From assembly GCA_039800005.1 (NCBI GenBank), contig JBDLRN010000017.1:1-19473 (forward strand): a DNA stretch of 19,473 nt. Reading direction: 5' to 3'. This document shows, piece by piece, positions 6,049 to 13,051 of this stretch (positions are counted from its first letter, which is position 1; each line of letters opens with the position of its first letter). The notes beneath the pieces were generated by a model, which saw only the letters and a program-made list of their open reading frames with translations, did no database searches and was not told the origin of the DNA. The translations under genes and the position numbers were made by a program. The DNA is from Casp-actino8 sp039800005 (GTDB lineage: Bacteria > Actinomycetota > Acidimicrobiia > Acidimicrobiales > Ilumatobacteraceae).

Positions 6049-6747
6049 ATGTTCGCCGGACGAGTCGTCACACTCGTCGGGCTCGCGATGTCTCTGTCGG
6101 TCGTTCCCGTGCGGGCGACCACCCCGCCTCCGGTGTCAGTACCGAGCACCACCATTCCCGCCGGATGCGAATTGCCGACACCGGTGCAAGCGACCTTCGT
6201 CGGACGACTGGCCGCGACCGATCGACGCACCGGGCGTTTCGAAGTCGCGCAGATCCGCGGCGGATCACTCGACGGCTTCGCGGTGAACGGTCTCGTCGAC
6301 GTCGACTACGGCGAAGACATTCGTTTCCTGGAATCGGGGGCCGAGTATCTCGTGGCGGTCGGTGTCGACACCTCCTCCGGACGGCTCCAGTCGAAGGTGC
6401 GCGATCCCGAGCCGCTCTTCGGAGGGAATCAGGTGATCGGCATCGAAGAACGTCCCCTCGACTGCCCCGAGGTCGAAGACGCGGTACGCACTCTGCTCAC
6501 CGACGGGTCCAGTGTGGAGAGCGGCGTGTTGGCTCCGTTGTCGACGGATCGATCGGGACTGCTGCGGGCCCTGCTGATGCCGGCGGTCTGGGTGTTCGGC
6601 GGACTCGTCGCCTTGGCGATGTGGGCCAATGCCGTGCGGGCGCTCGGTCGGCGCGTGAAGGCGACGTGGAACGGAGAGGCTTCGTCGGGGCCTGAAGCGC
6701 TCAGTCGGCGAGGCGCGCCGCCTCGGCGCGGGCCCGCAGGTCGCTGA
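6049..6747 (+). CDS. Secreted, C-terminally membrane-anchored protein of unknown function
   Basis: The 232-residue product has an N-terminal signal peptide (MFAGRVVTLVGLAMSLSVVPVRA, with likely cleavage after VRA near residue 23), a Pro/Thr linker, and an exported domain of about 100 residues starting at Cys40 and ending at Cys139. A single membrane helix (about 173-193) is followed by a basic cytoplasmic tail. The exported domain has the rhythm ATFVGRL, then F.V.QI.GG, then V.VDYGE, then FLESGAEYLVAVG, with two flanking Cys that could form a disulfide. This resembles TIMP/netrin-like OB-fold domains of bacterial surface proteins, but that is only a structural guess. It has its own -10 element. 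Its 3' end overlaps the convergent rpe gene by 47 bp, so its last 15 codons are read on both strands. Confidence 0.75.
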   Translation: MFAGRVVTLVGLAMSLSVVPVRATTPPPVSVPSTTIPAGCELPTPVQATFVGRLAATDRRTGRFEVAQIRGGSLDGFAVNGLVDVDYGEDIRFLESGAEYLVAVGVDTSSGRLQSKVRDPEPLFGGNQVIGIEERPLDCPEVEDAVRTLLTDGSSVESGVLAPLSTDRSGLLRALLMPAVWVFGGLVALAMWANAVRALGRRVKATWNGEASSGPEALSRRGAPPRRGPAGR

Positions 6748-7390
6748 CGGCGTGAGCGAGGCCCTCGGTGTCGCGGAACAGTGCGGTGCCGGCGATCAGA
6801 ACGTTGGCTCCCGCTGCGGCGGCTCCGGCAATCGTGGACGGACCGATGCCGCCGTCGACCTCGATGTTCACGCGGTCCGAGAGGCCGCGACGTCCGATCA
6901 GATCGCGTAATTCGCTCACCTTGGGTTCCATCGACGCGATGTAGGACTGGCCGCCGAAGCCCGGATTGACGGTCATCACGAGAACCAGATCGACGAGGTC
7001 GAGGACGTGCTCGATCGCGCTGATCGGCGTGTGCGGGTTGAGAGCCACCGCCGGCGCCGCCCCGAGCGACGCAATGTTGCCCAGGGTGCGATGCAGGTGT
7101 GGGCACGCCTCGGCATGGACGATCAAGCGACTGCAACCGGCGCCGACGTACTTCTCCGCCATGACGTCGGGTGTGAGAACCATCAGGTGGGCCTCGAAGG
7201 GTTTGTCGGTGTGCCGACGAGCGGCGGCGATCACATCGGGGCCGAAGGTGAGGTTGGGGACGAACTGGCCGTCCATCACGTCCCACTGGAACGAATCGAC
7301 CCCGGCGGCGTCGAGGGCTTCGATCTCGGCGCCGAGGCGGGCGAAATCGCACGGCAGAACCGAGGGCACGATCTGGATCGGAAGGGCCAC
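6701..7390 (-). CDS. rpe: Ribulose-phosphate 3-epimerase
   Basis: Rpe interconverts ribulose-5-phosphate and xylulose-5-phosphate in the pentose phosphate pathway. The 229-residue TIM barrel shows IVPSVLPCDFA, WDVMDGQFVPNLTFGP, EAHLMV, MTVNPGFGGQ and EVDGGIG, with phosphate binding by the later Gly-rich loops (VLIAGTALF). Catalytic acids are Asp37 and Asp179, and His68 is present. The usual first metal ligand (His35 in the human enzyme) is Gln35 here (FQWDVMDG instead of the usual H-x-DVMDG), so metal coordination may be altered. Start is GTG at 7390, with a TAGCGT element 6 nt upstream, so it is probably leaderless. It is divergent from the RNA methyltransferase gene and convergent with the membrane-anchored protein. 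Confidence 0.95.
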   Translation of the reverse strand: MALPIQIVPSVLPCDFARLGAEIEALDAAGVDSFQWDVMDGQFVPNLTFGPDVIAAARRHTDKPFEAHLMVLTPDVMAEKYVGAGCSRLIVHAEACPHLHRTLGNIASLGAAPAVALNPHTPISAIEHVLDLVDLVLVMTVNPGFGGQSYIASMEPKVSELRDLIGRRGLSDRVNIEVDGGIGPSTIAGAAAAGANVLIAGTALFRDTEGLAHAVSDLRARAEAARLAD

Positions 7391-7396
7391 GCCCCG

Positions 7397-7422
7397 ACGC
7401 TACCTCACCCGACCTCTAGCCT
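7397..7422. promoter_or_regulatory. Divergent leaderless promoters of rpe and the RNA methyltransferase gene
   Basis: Minus strand: TAGCGT (7402-7397), 6 nt before the rpe GTG. Plus strand: TAGCCT (7417-7422), 9 nt before the ATG at 7432. The two -10 elements are 14 bp apart and face away from each other. The 41-bp interval contains no Shine-Dalgarno sequence for either gene. Confidence 0.55.
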
Positions 7423-7431
7423 CCGATCGAG

Positions 7432-8673
7432 ATGTCGTCGCCCTCCGCCTCGTCCCATGGTCCGACCCACGAAGGTTCGGCGCGTTCCGGAGAGATCGTC
7501 CGCGTCGAGAAGGTCGTGGCCGAAGGCGACGGACTCGGGCGTCTCGCTGACGGACGAGTCGTGTTCGTGGAAGGTGCGTTGCCGGGGGAGACGGTCGAGA
7601 TCTCGATCGTCAAGCAGTCGCGTGACTACGCACGGGCCACCATCGCGCGCATCGTCGAACCCAGCCACGAACGCGTCGATCCACCGTGTCCGAACGTCGC
7701 ACGCGGTTGTGGAGGTTGCGATCTTCAGCACGCGTCGCTGTCGCTGCAGCGATCGATCAAGATCGGCATCGTCCGCGAGTCGCTGCAGCGATTGGGTCGC
7801 GTCTCGTCTCCCGACGTTCGCTCGACGTGGCTCGAGTCGCGCGTCGGTGAGCGTTCCACGATGCGCGTGGCACGCGCCGTCGACGGCTCGCTGGGCTTTC
7901 GCATGCGACGGCGCCACGACGTTCTGTCGGTCGATCACTGTCCGGTCGTTCGCTCCGAACTCGACGCGTGTTTCGGCGCAGTGCGCGCTCCGGCCGACGT
8001 CGAGGAGATCACGCTGCGGGTGTCGGCGGTCTCCGGAGTCGTGGGTGCCTGGTGGGAGCCGTCCCACGCGGACGTCGACGGGCTCGGCGGTCACACGGTC
8101 ACTGGTGCCGGTGCACGTCTTCTCGAGACCGTGCACGGTCGTGAGTTGCAGGTGTCGATGGCATCGTTCTTCCAGTCGTCTCCTGGTGCCGCCGAGGCGA
8201 TCGTCGACGCCGTGGCCGCCGCACTCGGTCCGGTCGACGCATGGCGTGAGGGCGCGTTCGTCGATCTGTACGGAGGAATCGGTCTCTTCTCGGCCACGGT
8301 CGCTCCGCACGATCGTCCGGTCGTCGTGGTCGAGGCCAATCCGTTCGCGTGTGACGATGCCCGACGGAATCTGAGCGATCACTCGGCGAGCGTCGAGTCG
8401 TGTCGGGTCGAGGAGTGGGATCCGGTTCGTGCCGCCGTGGTGGTGGCCGATCCGTCGCGCGACGGTCTGCGGGCCGGGGGAGTGGCGGCGATCGAACGAA
8501 CTGGTGCCGATCTGGTGGCCCTCGTGTCGTGTGATCCGGCATCGTTGGGTCGCGACGCGCGTCTCTTGGTCGAGGCCGGCTTCGACCTCGAGTGGGTCGA
8601 AGTGCTCGATCCGTTCCCGCACACGCATCACGTCGAAGCCGTGTCTCGGTTCGTCCGGCGTGAAAAGATCTGA
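7432..8673 (+). CDS. TrmA/RumA-type RNA (uracil-5-)-methyltransferase
   Basis: Enzymes of this family make 5-methyluridine in rRNA or tRNA with S-adenosylmethionine. The 413-residue product has an N-terminal TRAM domain (about 18-76), four Cys placed to hold a [4Fe-4S] cluster (C86, C93, C96 in CPN..RGCGGC, and C170 in DHC), and a C-terminal Rossmann domain. Catalytic-domain motifs are SFFQ (Q248), VDLYGGIGLFS (277-287), DPSRDGL (340-346), SCDPASLGRD (366-375, with nucleophile C367) and HHVEAVSRF with the base E402. The cluster and TRAM domain point to the RlmC/RlmD (RumA) side of the family; which uridine is modified cannot be told from sequence. psuG starts 2 nt after its stop, so the two are probably co-transcribed. 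Confidence 0.92.
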   Translation: MSSPSASSHGPTHEGSARSGEIVRVEKVVAEGDGLGRLADGRVVFVEGALPGETVEISIVKQSRDYARATIARIVEPSHERVDPPCPNVARGCGGCDLQHASLSLQRSIKIGIVRESLQRLGRVSSPDVRSTWLESRVGERSTMRVARAVDGSLGFRMRRRHDVLSVDHCPVVRSELDACFGAVRAPADVEEITLRVSAVSGVVGAWWEPSHADVDGLGGHTVTGAGARLLETVHGRELQVSMASFFQSSPGAAEAIVDAVAAALGPVDAWREGAFVDLYGGIGLFSATVAPHDRPVVVVEANPFACDDARRNLSDHSASVESCRVEEWDPVRAAVVVADPSRDGLRAGGVAAIERTGADLVALVSCDPASLGRDARLLVEAGFDLEWVEVLDPFPHTHHVEAVSRFVRREKI

Positions 8674-8675
8674 CC

Positions 8676-9578
8676 GTGCTCGCCCCGGTCGTCTCCACCG
8701 AAGTCTTCGAAGCCATCGCCGCCCGCCGGCCAGTGGTCGCGTTGGAGTCGACCATCTTCTCCCATCTCGGTCTGCCGTCACCGCACAACGCCGAAGCTCT
8801 CGAGCGCTGCACTCGCGCTTTGCGCGACGCCGGTGTCGTGCCGGCCATCACCGCCGTCCTCGACGGAGTCGTCCGATTGGGCCTACGCGACGACGAGCAC
8901 GAGCGGATTCTCGGCCCGGCGCGCAAGATGGCCGAGCGTGATCTCGCGGTCGCCGTCGCGCAGCGATGGGACGTGGGGGCCACCACGGTGTCGGCGTCGG
9001 TCGCGATTGCGGCCGCGGGCGGCGTCGACGTGTTCGCCACGGGAGGAATCGGTGGCGTGCACCGCGGATCGGAGATCACCGGTGACGTGTCGGCTGATCT
9101 CGATGCCTTGGCGTCGCATCCGGTGATCACCGTGTGTGCCGGGGCCAAGGCTTTCCTCGATCTTCCGCGCACCCTCGAGTACCTCGAGACCTACGGAGTG
9201 CCCGTTCTCGGATGGCAGCACGACTGGTTCCCGGCGTTCTACACGCGCTCGTCGGGTCTGCGTGTTCCGCACCGGGTGGAATCGGCGGCCGACGTGGCGG
9301 CGGTGTTCTCGCATCGGTCGCGTGAGAGCACCGGGGTACTGGTCGTCGCGCCGATTCCGGAAGCCGACCAACTCGACCAGGAGCAACTCGATCGGGTGGT
9401 AGACGAGGCGCTCGCCGAGTGCACGCGAGCCGACATCACCGGCGCCGCGGTCACCCCCTTCGTGCTCGGGCGAATCGCCGAGACCACGGCCGGCCGGAGC
9501 GTCCCGGCCAATCTCGCGCTCGCCGAGAACAACGCCAAGGTGGCGGCCGAGATCGCGTCGGCGCTCGTCGAGCGTTAG
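8676..9578 (+). CDS. psuG: Pseudouridine-5'-phosphate glycosidase PsuG
   Basis: PsuG reversibly cleaves pseudouridine 5'-phosphate to uracil and ribose 5-phosphate. The 300-residue product carries the family blocks VALESTIFSHLGLP (E24), GPARKMAERDL (K84), ATGGIGGVHRG, SADLDAL (D141) and VCAGAKAFLDL with the Schiff-base Lys158; the C-terminal VPANLALAENNAKVA supplies the conserved Asn residues. Length matches the family (about 300-310). It starts with GTG 2 nt after the RNA methyltransferase stop, so the gene is probably translated in the same transcript. The usual partner, the PfkB-type pseudouridine kinase PsuK, is not within the window. The pairing with an RNA methyltransferase suggests RNA turnover or modification metabolism. 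Its stop overlaps that of the convergent oxidoreductase gene by 3 bp. Confidence 0.93.
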   Translation: MLAPVVSTEVFEAIAARRPVVALESTIFSHLGLPSPHNAEALERCTRALRDAGVVPAITAVLDGVVRLGLRDDEHERILGPARKMAERDLAVAVAQRWDVGATTVSASVAIAAAGGVDVFATGGIGGVHRGSEITGDVSADLDALASHPVITVCAGAKAFLDLPRTLEYLETYGVPVLGWQHDWFPAFYTRSSGLRVPHRVESAADVAAVFSHRSRESTGVLVVAPIPEADQLDQEQLDRVVDEALAECTRADITGAAVTPFVLGRIAETTAGRSVPANLALAENNAKVAAEIASALVER

Positions 9579-10168
9579 AGGCGGGTCATTCGGCGTTCGA
9601 CGCGCCGGAGAAATCGTTCGCGACGCGACAGGGACACACGGTCGAGTGCGTACAGAGCGATCCACGAGGTGCGACAGAGCGGATGGCACACGGCGCGCAT
9701 GCCGCGATCGACGATGCGTCGGCCGGGAACTCCTTGAATCGCGTTGACACGCCACGGTGATCCGTGAGTCGTGACCGTGACGATGCGGCGAACGTTGGTG
9801 AGGGCCGGCCGAATGTTCTTCGCACCTGGCGGAAGAGTGAACGCCACGCCGTTCGCGAACGTGCGATCGAACCAGCCCTTCAAGATGGCTGGCTGTGCGC
9901 CCCACCACGTGGGGTGGACGCACACGAGGGTGTCGCACCAGCGCAGATCGTCGAAGTCGCGCGTCAACTGGGGTTTGGTCTCGGGGGGATCGAGATGACC
10001 GCGTTTCTCGGCCAGCGTGAGCCGCGAATCGAATTCCTCGGCGTAGAGGTCGCGCAGCCGTACGTCGTGGTCACCCCGTCGAAGTCCGTCGAGAACACGA
10101 GTGAGAACCACGCCGTTGAGCGACTCTCGAGAAGGGTGAGCGAACACGACGAGAACACGACGACTCAT
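9575..10168 (-). CDS. Flavodoxin-fold NAD(P)H oxidoreductase (quinone reductase family), copy 2
   Basis: The 197-residue product belongs to the Flavodoxin_2 family of FMN/FAD-dependent NAD(P)H quinone reductases (KefF/MdaB-like). Motifs are RVLVVFAHPSRES (strand 1 and FMN phosphate loop), DLYAEEFD, VCVHPTWWGAQPAILKGWFDRTF (the flavin-contact segment) and VTTHGSP. The ATG at 10168 overlaps the stop of the upstream paralogue as ATGA, so the two are translationally coupled. Both genes code for exactly 197 residues, suggesting tandem duplication followed by divergence. The C-terminal part, SWIALYALDRVSLSRRERFLRRVERRM, parallels the end of copy 1. Substrate is unknown; a quinone, nitro-compound or disulfide role are all possible. 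Confidence 0.88.
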   Translation of the reverse strand: MSRRVLVVFAHPSRESLNGVVLTRVLDGLRRGDHDVRLRDLYAEEFDSRLTLAEKRGHLDPPETKPQLTRDFDDLRWCDTLVCVHPTWWGAQPAILKGWFDRTFANGVAFTLPPGAKNIRPALTNVRRIVTVTTHGSPWRVNAIQGVPGRRIVDRGMRAVCHPLCRTSWIALYALDRVSLSRRERFLRRVERRMTRL

Positions 10169-10758
10169 CGCAGGGCTCCCATGGCGCGCTCGACGTCGTC
10201 GAGGAAACGCTCCCGACGACGTGCGGTCTGGCCGTCGAGCGAGTGGAGACCGTGCCACGACAAGCGGGCTCGACCGGCCGAGAGCAGTCCGACCGTGCGA
10301 AGAACGCTGCGCCGTCCGGCGTCGTTGACCAGTTTCACGTACCACCACGACGAGCCATAGGTGGTGACACCCACGACGTTGCGCAGTCCGGTGAGTTTCG
10401 GTGTGAGACGGTTCCGGGGTCCTTCGAGAGCGAAGGCGACTCCTTCGACGAGGGTGCGTTCGAGCCAGGCCTTCATGATCGCCGGCATCGAACTCCACCA
10501 CGTGGGGTAGACGAAAACGAGCGCATCGGTCGACTGGACCAGTCGTGCGTGGTGCGCCACCGTCGGGTCGATGATCGGTGAACCGGTGCCGTAGGCCTGC
10601 CATTCGGCCGGGGAGATGGCGCCCGGGTAGTCGAGACCGTAGAGATCGAGAACGGTGACGTCGTGTCCGGAACGCTCGAGGCCGCGTACCACCCGATCGA
10701 GAACGGCACGGCCGAAGGACTCGGGGTCGGGATGGGCGTAGACCACGGTGGCGTTCAC
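10165..10758 (-). CDS. Flavodoxin-fold NAD(P)H oxidoreductase (quinone reductase family), copy 1
   Basis: This 197-residue paralogue of the next gene has NATVVYAHPDPESFG, DLYGLDYPG, FVYPTWWSSMPAIMKAWLERTLVEGVAFA and VTTYGSSWWYVK, the same ordered motifs as copy 2. The start is GTG at 10758, chosen because AAGGAGG lies just upstream (10763-10769, minus strand, 4-nt gap); a longer frame reaches back into tRNA-Lys and is not credible. There is no obvious promoter between the tRNA and this gene, and only 40 bp separate the tRNA CCA end from the start codon. It may therefore be expressed by readthrough from the tRNA-Lys promoter after tRNA processing. Its stop overlaps the start of copy 2. Confidence 0.88.
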   Translation of the reverse strand: MNATVVYAHPDPESFGRAVLDRVVRGLERSGHDVTVLDLYGLDYPGAISPAEWQAYGTGSPIIDPTVAHHARLVQSTDALVFVYPTWWSSMPAIMKAWLERTLVEGVAFALEGPRNRLTPKLTGLRNVVGVTTYGSSWWYVKLVNDAGRRSVLRTVGLLSAGRARLSWHGLHSLDGQTARRRERFLDDVERAMGALR

Positions 10759-10762
10759 CCGG

Positions 10763-10769
10763 CCTCCTT
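10763..10769 (-). promoter_or_regulatory. Strong Shine-Dalgarno sequence before oxidoreductase copy 1
   Basis: AAGGAGG on the minus strand lies 4 nt before the GTG at 10758. It decides the start against longer upstream frames that would run into the tRNA. It contrasts with the many leaderless genes around it. Confidence 0.7.
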
Positions 10770-10798
10770 CCCCAGCACACCGCAGCCGAAGCAACGAT

Positions 10799-10873
10799 TG
10801 GTGCACCCCCAGGGATTCGAACCCTGAACCAATGGATTAAGAGTCCACTGCTCTGCCGTTGAGCTAGAGGTGC
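10799..10873 (-). tRNA. tRNA-Lys(CTT)
   Basis: Read on the minus strand the gene folds as a full cloverleaf: acceptor GCACCTC/GGGGTGC (one T-G pair), D stem GCTC/GAGC, anticodon stem GTGGA/TCCAT with loop CTCTTAA (anticodon CTT), T stem CAGGG/CCCTG with loop TTCGAAT, and discriminator A. The 3' CCA is encoded (10799-10801). The tRNA decodes AAG, a heavily used Lys codon in this high-GC genome. A promoter lies at 10889-10918. Confidence 0.96.
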
Positions 10874-10888
10874 GCAATGCGACAGCGA

Positions 10889-10918
10889 AGTGTAGGCGCC
10901 AGCGCAGAACCGACCCAA
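10889..10918 (-). promoter_or_regulatory. Promoter of tRNA-Lys
   Basis: On the minus strand TTGGGT (10918-10913), an 18-nt spacer and TACACT (10894-10889) form a promoter. Transcription would begin near 10882, giving a 5' leader of about 9 nt before the tRNA. This makes tRNA-Lys independent of tRNA-His upstream. Confidence 0.6.
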
Positions 10919-10972
10919 GTATCCGACGAGTGACCCGAGACGAAGGGGTCGACCATCGAATGACGAGAGATC

Positions 10973-11050
10973 TGGGGTGAACGAGGGGAATCGAACCCCC
11001 GGCCTTCAGGGCCACAACCTGACGCTCTAACCGACTGAGCTACGTCCACC
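10973..11050 (-). tRNA. tRNA-His(GTG)
   Basis: Minus-strand cloverleaf with acceptor GTGGACG/CGTTCAC, D stem GCTC/GAGC, anticodon stem TCAGG/CCTGA with loop TTGTGGC (anticodon GTG) and T arm GGGGG..TTCGATT..CCCC. The extra 5' G at -1 (11050) is encoded and faces discriminator C73, the tRNA-His identity pair. CCA is encoded at 10973-10975. It lies about 100 bp upstream of tRNA-Lys on the same strand. Confidence 0.96.
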
Positions 11051-11085
11051 ATGAACCCCCGAAGTCTGCCAGATGGAACCCCCGA
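11051..11085. repeat. Short direct repeat next to tRNA-His
   Basis: The sequence ATGAACCCCCGA (from 11051) is repeated as ATGGAACCCCCGA (from 11073), a 22-bp step. The shared core GAACCCCCG also occurs once in the T arm of tRNA-His itself. These could be remnants of tRNA 3'-end duplications, or chance in GC-rich DNA. No integrase or element end is visible. Confidence 0.35.
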
Positions 11086-11153
11086 TCGCACCAGGTCAGT
11101 CACAGTTTCGTCACCGTCCGGTCGTCGCTCGTTCGGGTTCGCGACACCTTTGC

Positions 11154-11179
11154 TAGGCTCACTGTCAACTCTGAAGGAG
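11154..11179 (+). promoter_or_regulatory. -10 element and ribosome binding site of the aminotransferase gene
   Basis: TAGGCT (11154-11159) is the probable -10 element, with transcription starting near 11166. AAGGAG (11174-11179) lies 8 nt before the GTG at 11188. This spacing favours that GTG over the in-frame GTG at 11179, which would overlap the ribosome binding site itself. Confidence 0.6.
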
Positions 11180-11187
11180 TGATAACC

Positions 11188-12567
11188 GTGTCGGCCACGG
11201 ATTCGACCACCAAGAGTGCCCGCGACCTGGCGGAGCGGGCCCGAGCGATCACCGCTCGTGAGATCGCCAACTACGCCGAGCGCACCACGGGTTCGCAGAA
11301 AGCGACCGAGCGGGCCAGCAAGGTCCTGCCACTCGGGGTCCCGTCGAGTTTCCAGGCCTATCAGCCGCATCCCATCGTGGTGCGCTCGGCCTACGGCGCT
11401 CACATGGAAGACGTCGACGGCCATCGATACGTCGACTACGACATGGGCTACGGGGCCCTGTTCTCGGGTCACGTCCATCCAGCGGTGCGACGGGCCGTCG
11501 AGAGTCAGCTCGACAACGGCACGTTGTTCGTCACGCCGTGCGAAATGAACGCCGACGTGGCCGAACTTCTCGCCGAGCGTTACGGCTTGCCGATGTGGCG
11601 GTTCACGAATTCGGGAACCGAAGCGACCATGGACGCGATCCGCGTGGCCCGAGGAGTGACCGGGCGCGACAAGATCGTGAAGGTCGAGGGCGGATATCAC
11701 GGGCATCACGACGAAGTGATGATCTCGATGAAGCCGCCGCTCGAACTCGCCGGCCCCGCCGACCGTCCGAATTCCGTGCCGTCGACCGCTGGTGTGACGC
11801 AGGCGGTTCTGGGCGACACCATCGTGATTCCCTACAACGATCCCGAAGCACTCGAACGAGTACTTCGCAACGGTGACGTGGCGTGCTTCATCGTCGAACC
11901 CGTGATGGAGAACATCGGCATCTGCAAGCCGCAGCCCGGCTATCTGCAAGCCGTGCGCGAGATCACGCAGAAGTACGGCACGCTTCTCATATTCGACGAA
12001 GTGAAGACCGGCATCACTGCCGGCTGGGGTGGCGCGACCGGTGCACTCGGAGTCACTCCCGATCTGGTGAGCCTGGCCAAGTCGATCGGTGGCGGACTTC
12101 CGCTTGGTGCTTTCGGCGGCAAGCGCGAATACATGGACCAGATCACGATTGGCAGAGTGATCCACCTCGGCACCTACAACGGCAACCCGTTGTGCATGGC
12201 GGCCGCCAAGGCCGTTCTCACCGAGGTGTGCACTCCCGAAGTCACCGATCGCACGATCGCCCGCAACACGATGCTCGTCGACGAGTGCGCGCGAATCATC
12301 CGCGACGCAGGTCTTCCGGCGCACACCGTGCAGTTCGGGGCCAAGGGTTGCGTCACGTGGTCGCCCGAGCCGATTCGCAACTATCGCGACTACAAGGCGA
12401 CCGATTTCGATCTGGCCTATGCCCAGTGGATCCACGGCATCAACCGCGGCGTGTTGTTGCCGCCCGGTCTCGACGAGCAATGGCTCATCTCGGTGATGCA
12501 CACCGACGCCGACGCCTTGGTCTACGCAAATGTGTTCGCCGAATTCGTCGACGAACTGCTTGGCTGA
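11188..12567 (+). CDS. Class III aminotransferase, glutamate-1-semialdehyde-aminomutase-like
   Basis: This pyridoxal-phosphate enzyme of fold type I has 459 residues from the chosen GTG. Motifs include FTNSGTEATMDAIRVARG (139-156, phosphate cup), GGYHGHHD (168-175), IFDEVKTG (268-275, with Asp270 for the cofactor nitrogen) and SLAKSIGGGLPLGAFGGK (295-312, with Lys298 as Schiff-base Lys). It resembles HemL (glutamate-1-semialdehyde 2,1-aminomutase), but has an extra N-terminal helix of about 35 residues, GTYNGNPLCMAAAK where HemL typically has a GTLSGNP-type segment, and no haem genes nearby. I therefore treat it as a HemL-like aminotransferase of unknown substrate rather than hemL itself. The frame starting 9 nt earlier at a GTG is rejected by the ribosome binding site position. 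The DUF983 gene follows after 6 nt. Confidence 0.88.
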   Translation: MSATDSTTKSARDLAERARAITAREIANYAERTTGSQKATERASKVLPLGVPSSFQAYQPHPIVVRSAYGAHMEDVDGHRYVDYDMGYGALFSGHVHPAVRRAVESQLDNGTLFVTPCEMNADVAELLAERYGLPMWRFTNSGTEATMDAIRVARGVTGRDKIVKVEGGYHGHHDEVMISMKPPLELAGPADRPNSVPSTAGVTQAVLGDTIVIPYNDPEALERVLRNGDVACFIVEPVMENIGICKPQPGYLQAVREITQKYGTLLIFDEVKTGITAGWGGATGALGVTPDLVSLAKSIGGGLPLGAFGGKREYMDQITIGRVIHLGTYNGNPLCMAAAKAVLTEVCTPEVTDRTIARNTMLVDECARIIRDAGLPAHTVQFGAKGCVTWSPEPIRNYRDYKATDFDLAYAQWIHGINRGVLLPPGLDEQWLISVMHTDADALVYANVFAEFVDELLG

Positions 12568-12573
12568 CGACTC

Positions 12574-13002
12574 GTGTCGTCACCGCGGGTGATCGACTCC
12601 GGTTCACTCGGCCGCTATCTGTCGCGCGCCATCCTTCGGGCGTGTCCGCGTTGCGGTCATCGGCGAGCCTGGTTCGTCAACTGGTTCCGGCAAGGGGAGC
12701 GGTGCGTCGGTTGCGGACTTCGTCGCACGCGCGGTGTCGACGGGCACGAACTCGGTGCCCTGACGATCGCTCTGGTGCTGAACATCGGACTGGTGCTGCT
12801 CGCCGTGGCGGTGGCGGTGGCGCTCACAGTGCCCGACGTCCCGGTGCTCACGCTCTACGTGGTGTTGGCGTCGGCGGCGATCGCGATTCCGCTGGCTACC
12901 TGGCCGATCACCCACACCATCTGGCTGGCCATCGACCTGCGGGTCCGTCCGGTCGGCGCCGAGGAAGCGGCCGAGGCTGACCTCTGGCTCTCGGGCCGAT
13001 AG
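12574..13002 (+). CDS. DUF983-like membrane protein with zinc ribbon
   Basis: The 142-residue product has two Cys pairs, CPRC (24-27) and CVGC (44-47), forming a likely zinc ribbon. Two hydrophobic segments follow (about 61-86 and 91-118) and then a short charged tail. The arrangement ACPRCG....W..WF..GERCVGCGL plus two helices matches DUF983-type proteins, which are small membrane proteins of unknown role. It starts with GTG 6 nt after the aminotransferase stop, so the two genes are probably one transcript. No Shine-Dalgarno sequence is evident. recA downstream has its own promoter. Confidence 0.75.
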   Translation: MSSPRVIDSGSLGRYLSRAILRACPRCGHRRAWFVNWFRQGERCVGCGLRRTRGVDGHELGALTIALVLNIGLVLLAVAVAVALTVPDVPVLTLYVVLASAAIAIPLATWPITHTIWLAIDLRVRPVGAEEAAEADLWLSGR

Positions 13003-13051
13003 GGGTTCGAGACCTCGCATCCCCCGATCGAACATCTGATCGATCGAATGC

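Noticed and set aside
7405..8781. A 458-residue minus-strand frame
   Set aside because: It lies opposite the RNA methyltransferase, whose motifs (Fe-S Cys, SCDPASLGRD) are unambiguous. The antisense protein is Arg/Asp/His-rich with no domain.
9575..10918. One 447-residue frame covering the oxidoreductase region
   Set aside because: It would fuse copy 2 with out-of-frame reading of copy 1 and tRNA-Lys. The two 197-residue genes with ATGA overlap explain the region fully.
10973..11085. An integrative-element attachment site at tRNA-His, from the GAACCCCCG repeats
   Set aside because: The shared core is only 9 bp of simple GC-rich sequence, and no integrase or foreign cargo is present; kept only as a low-confidence repeat.
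10864..12501. A 545-residue open frame on the minus strand
   Set aside because: It lies opposite the well-conserved aminotransferase and runs through the tRNA-His gene; the translation shows no family motif. It is a GC-rich antisense shadow.
11188..12567. Naming the aminotransferase hemL
   Set aside because: PLP motifs fit, but the N-terminal extension, altered active-site segment and lack of haem genes nearby make the assignment unsafe.
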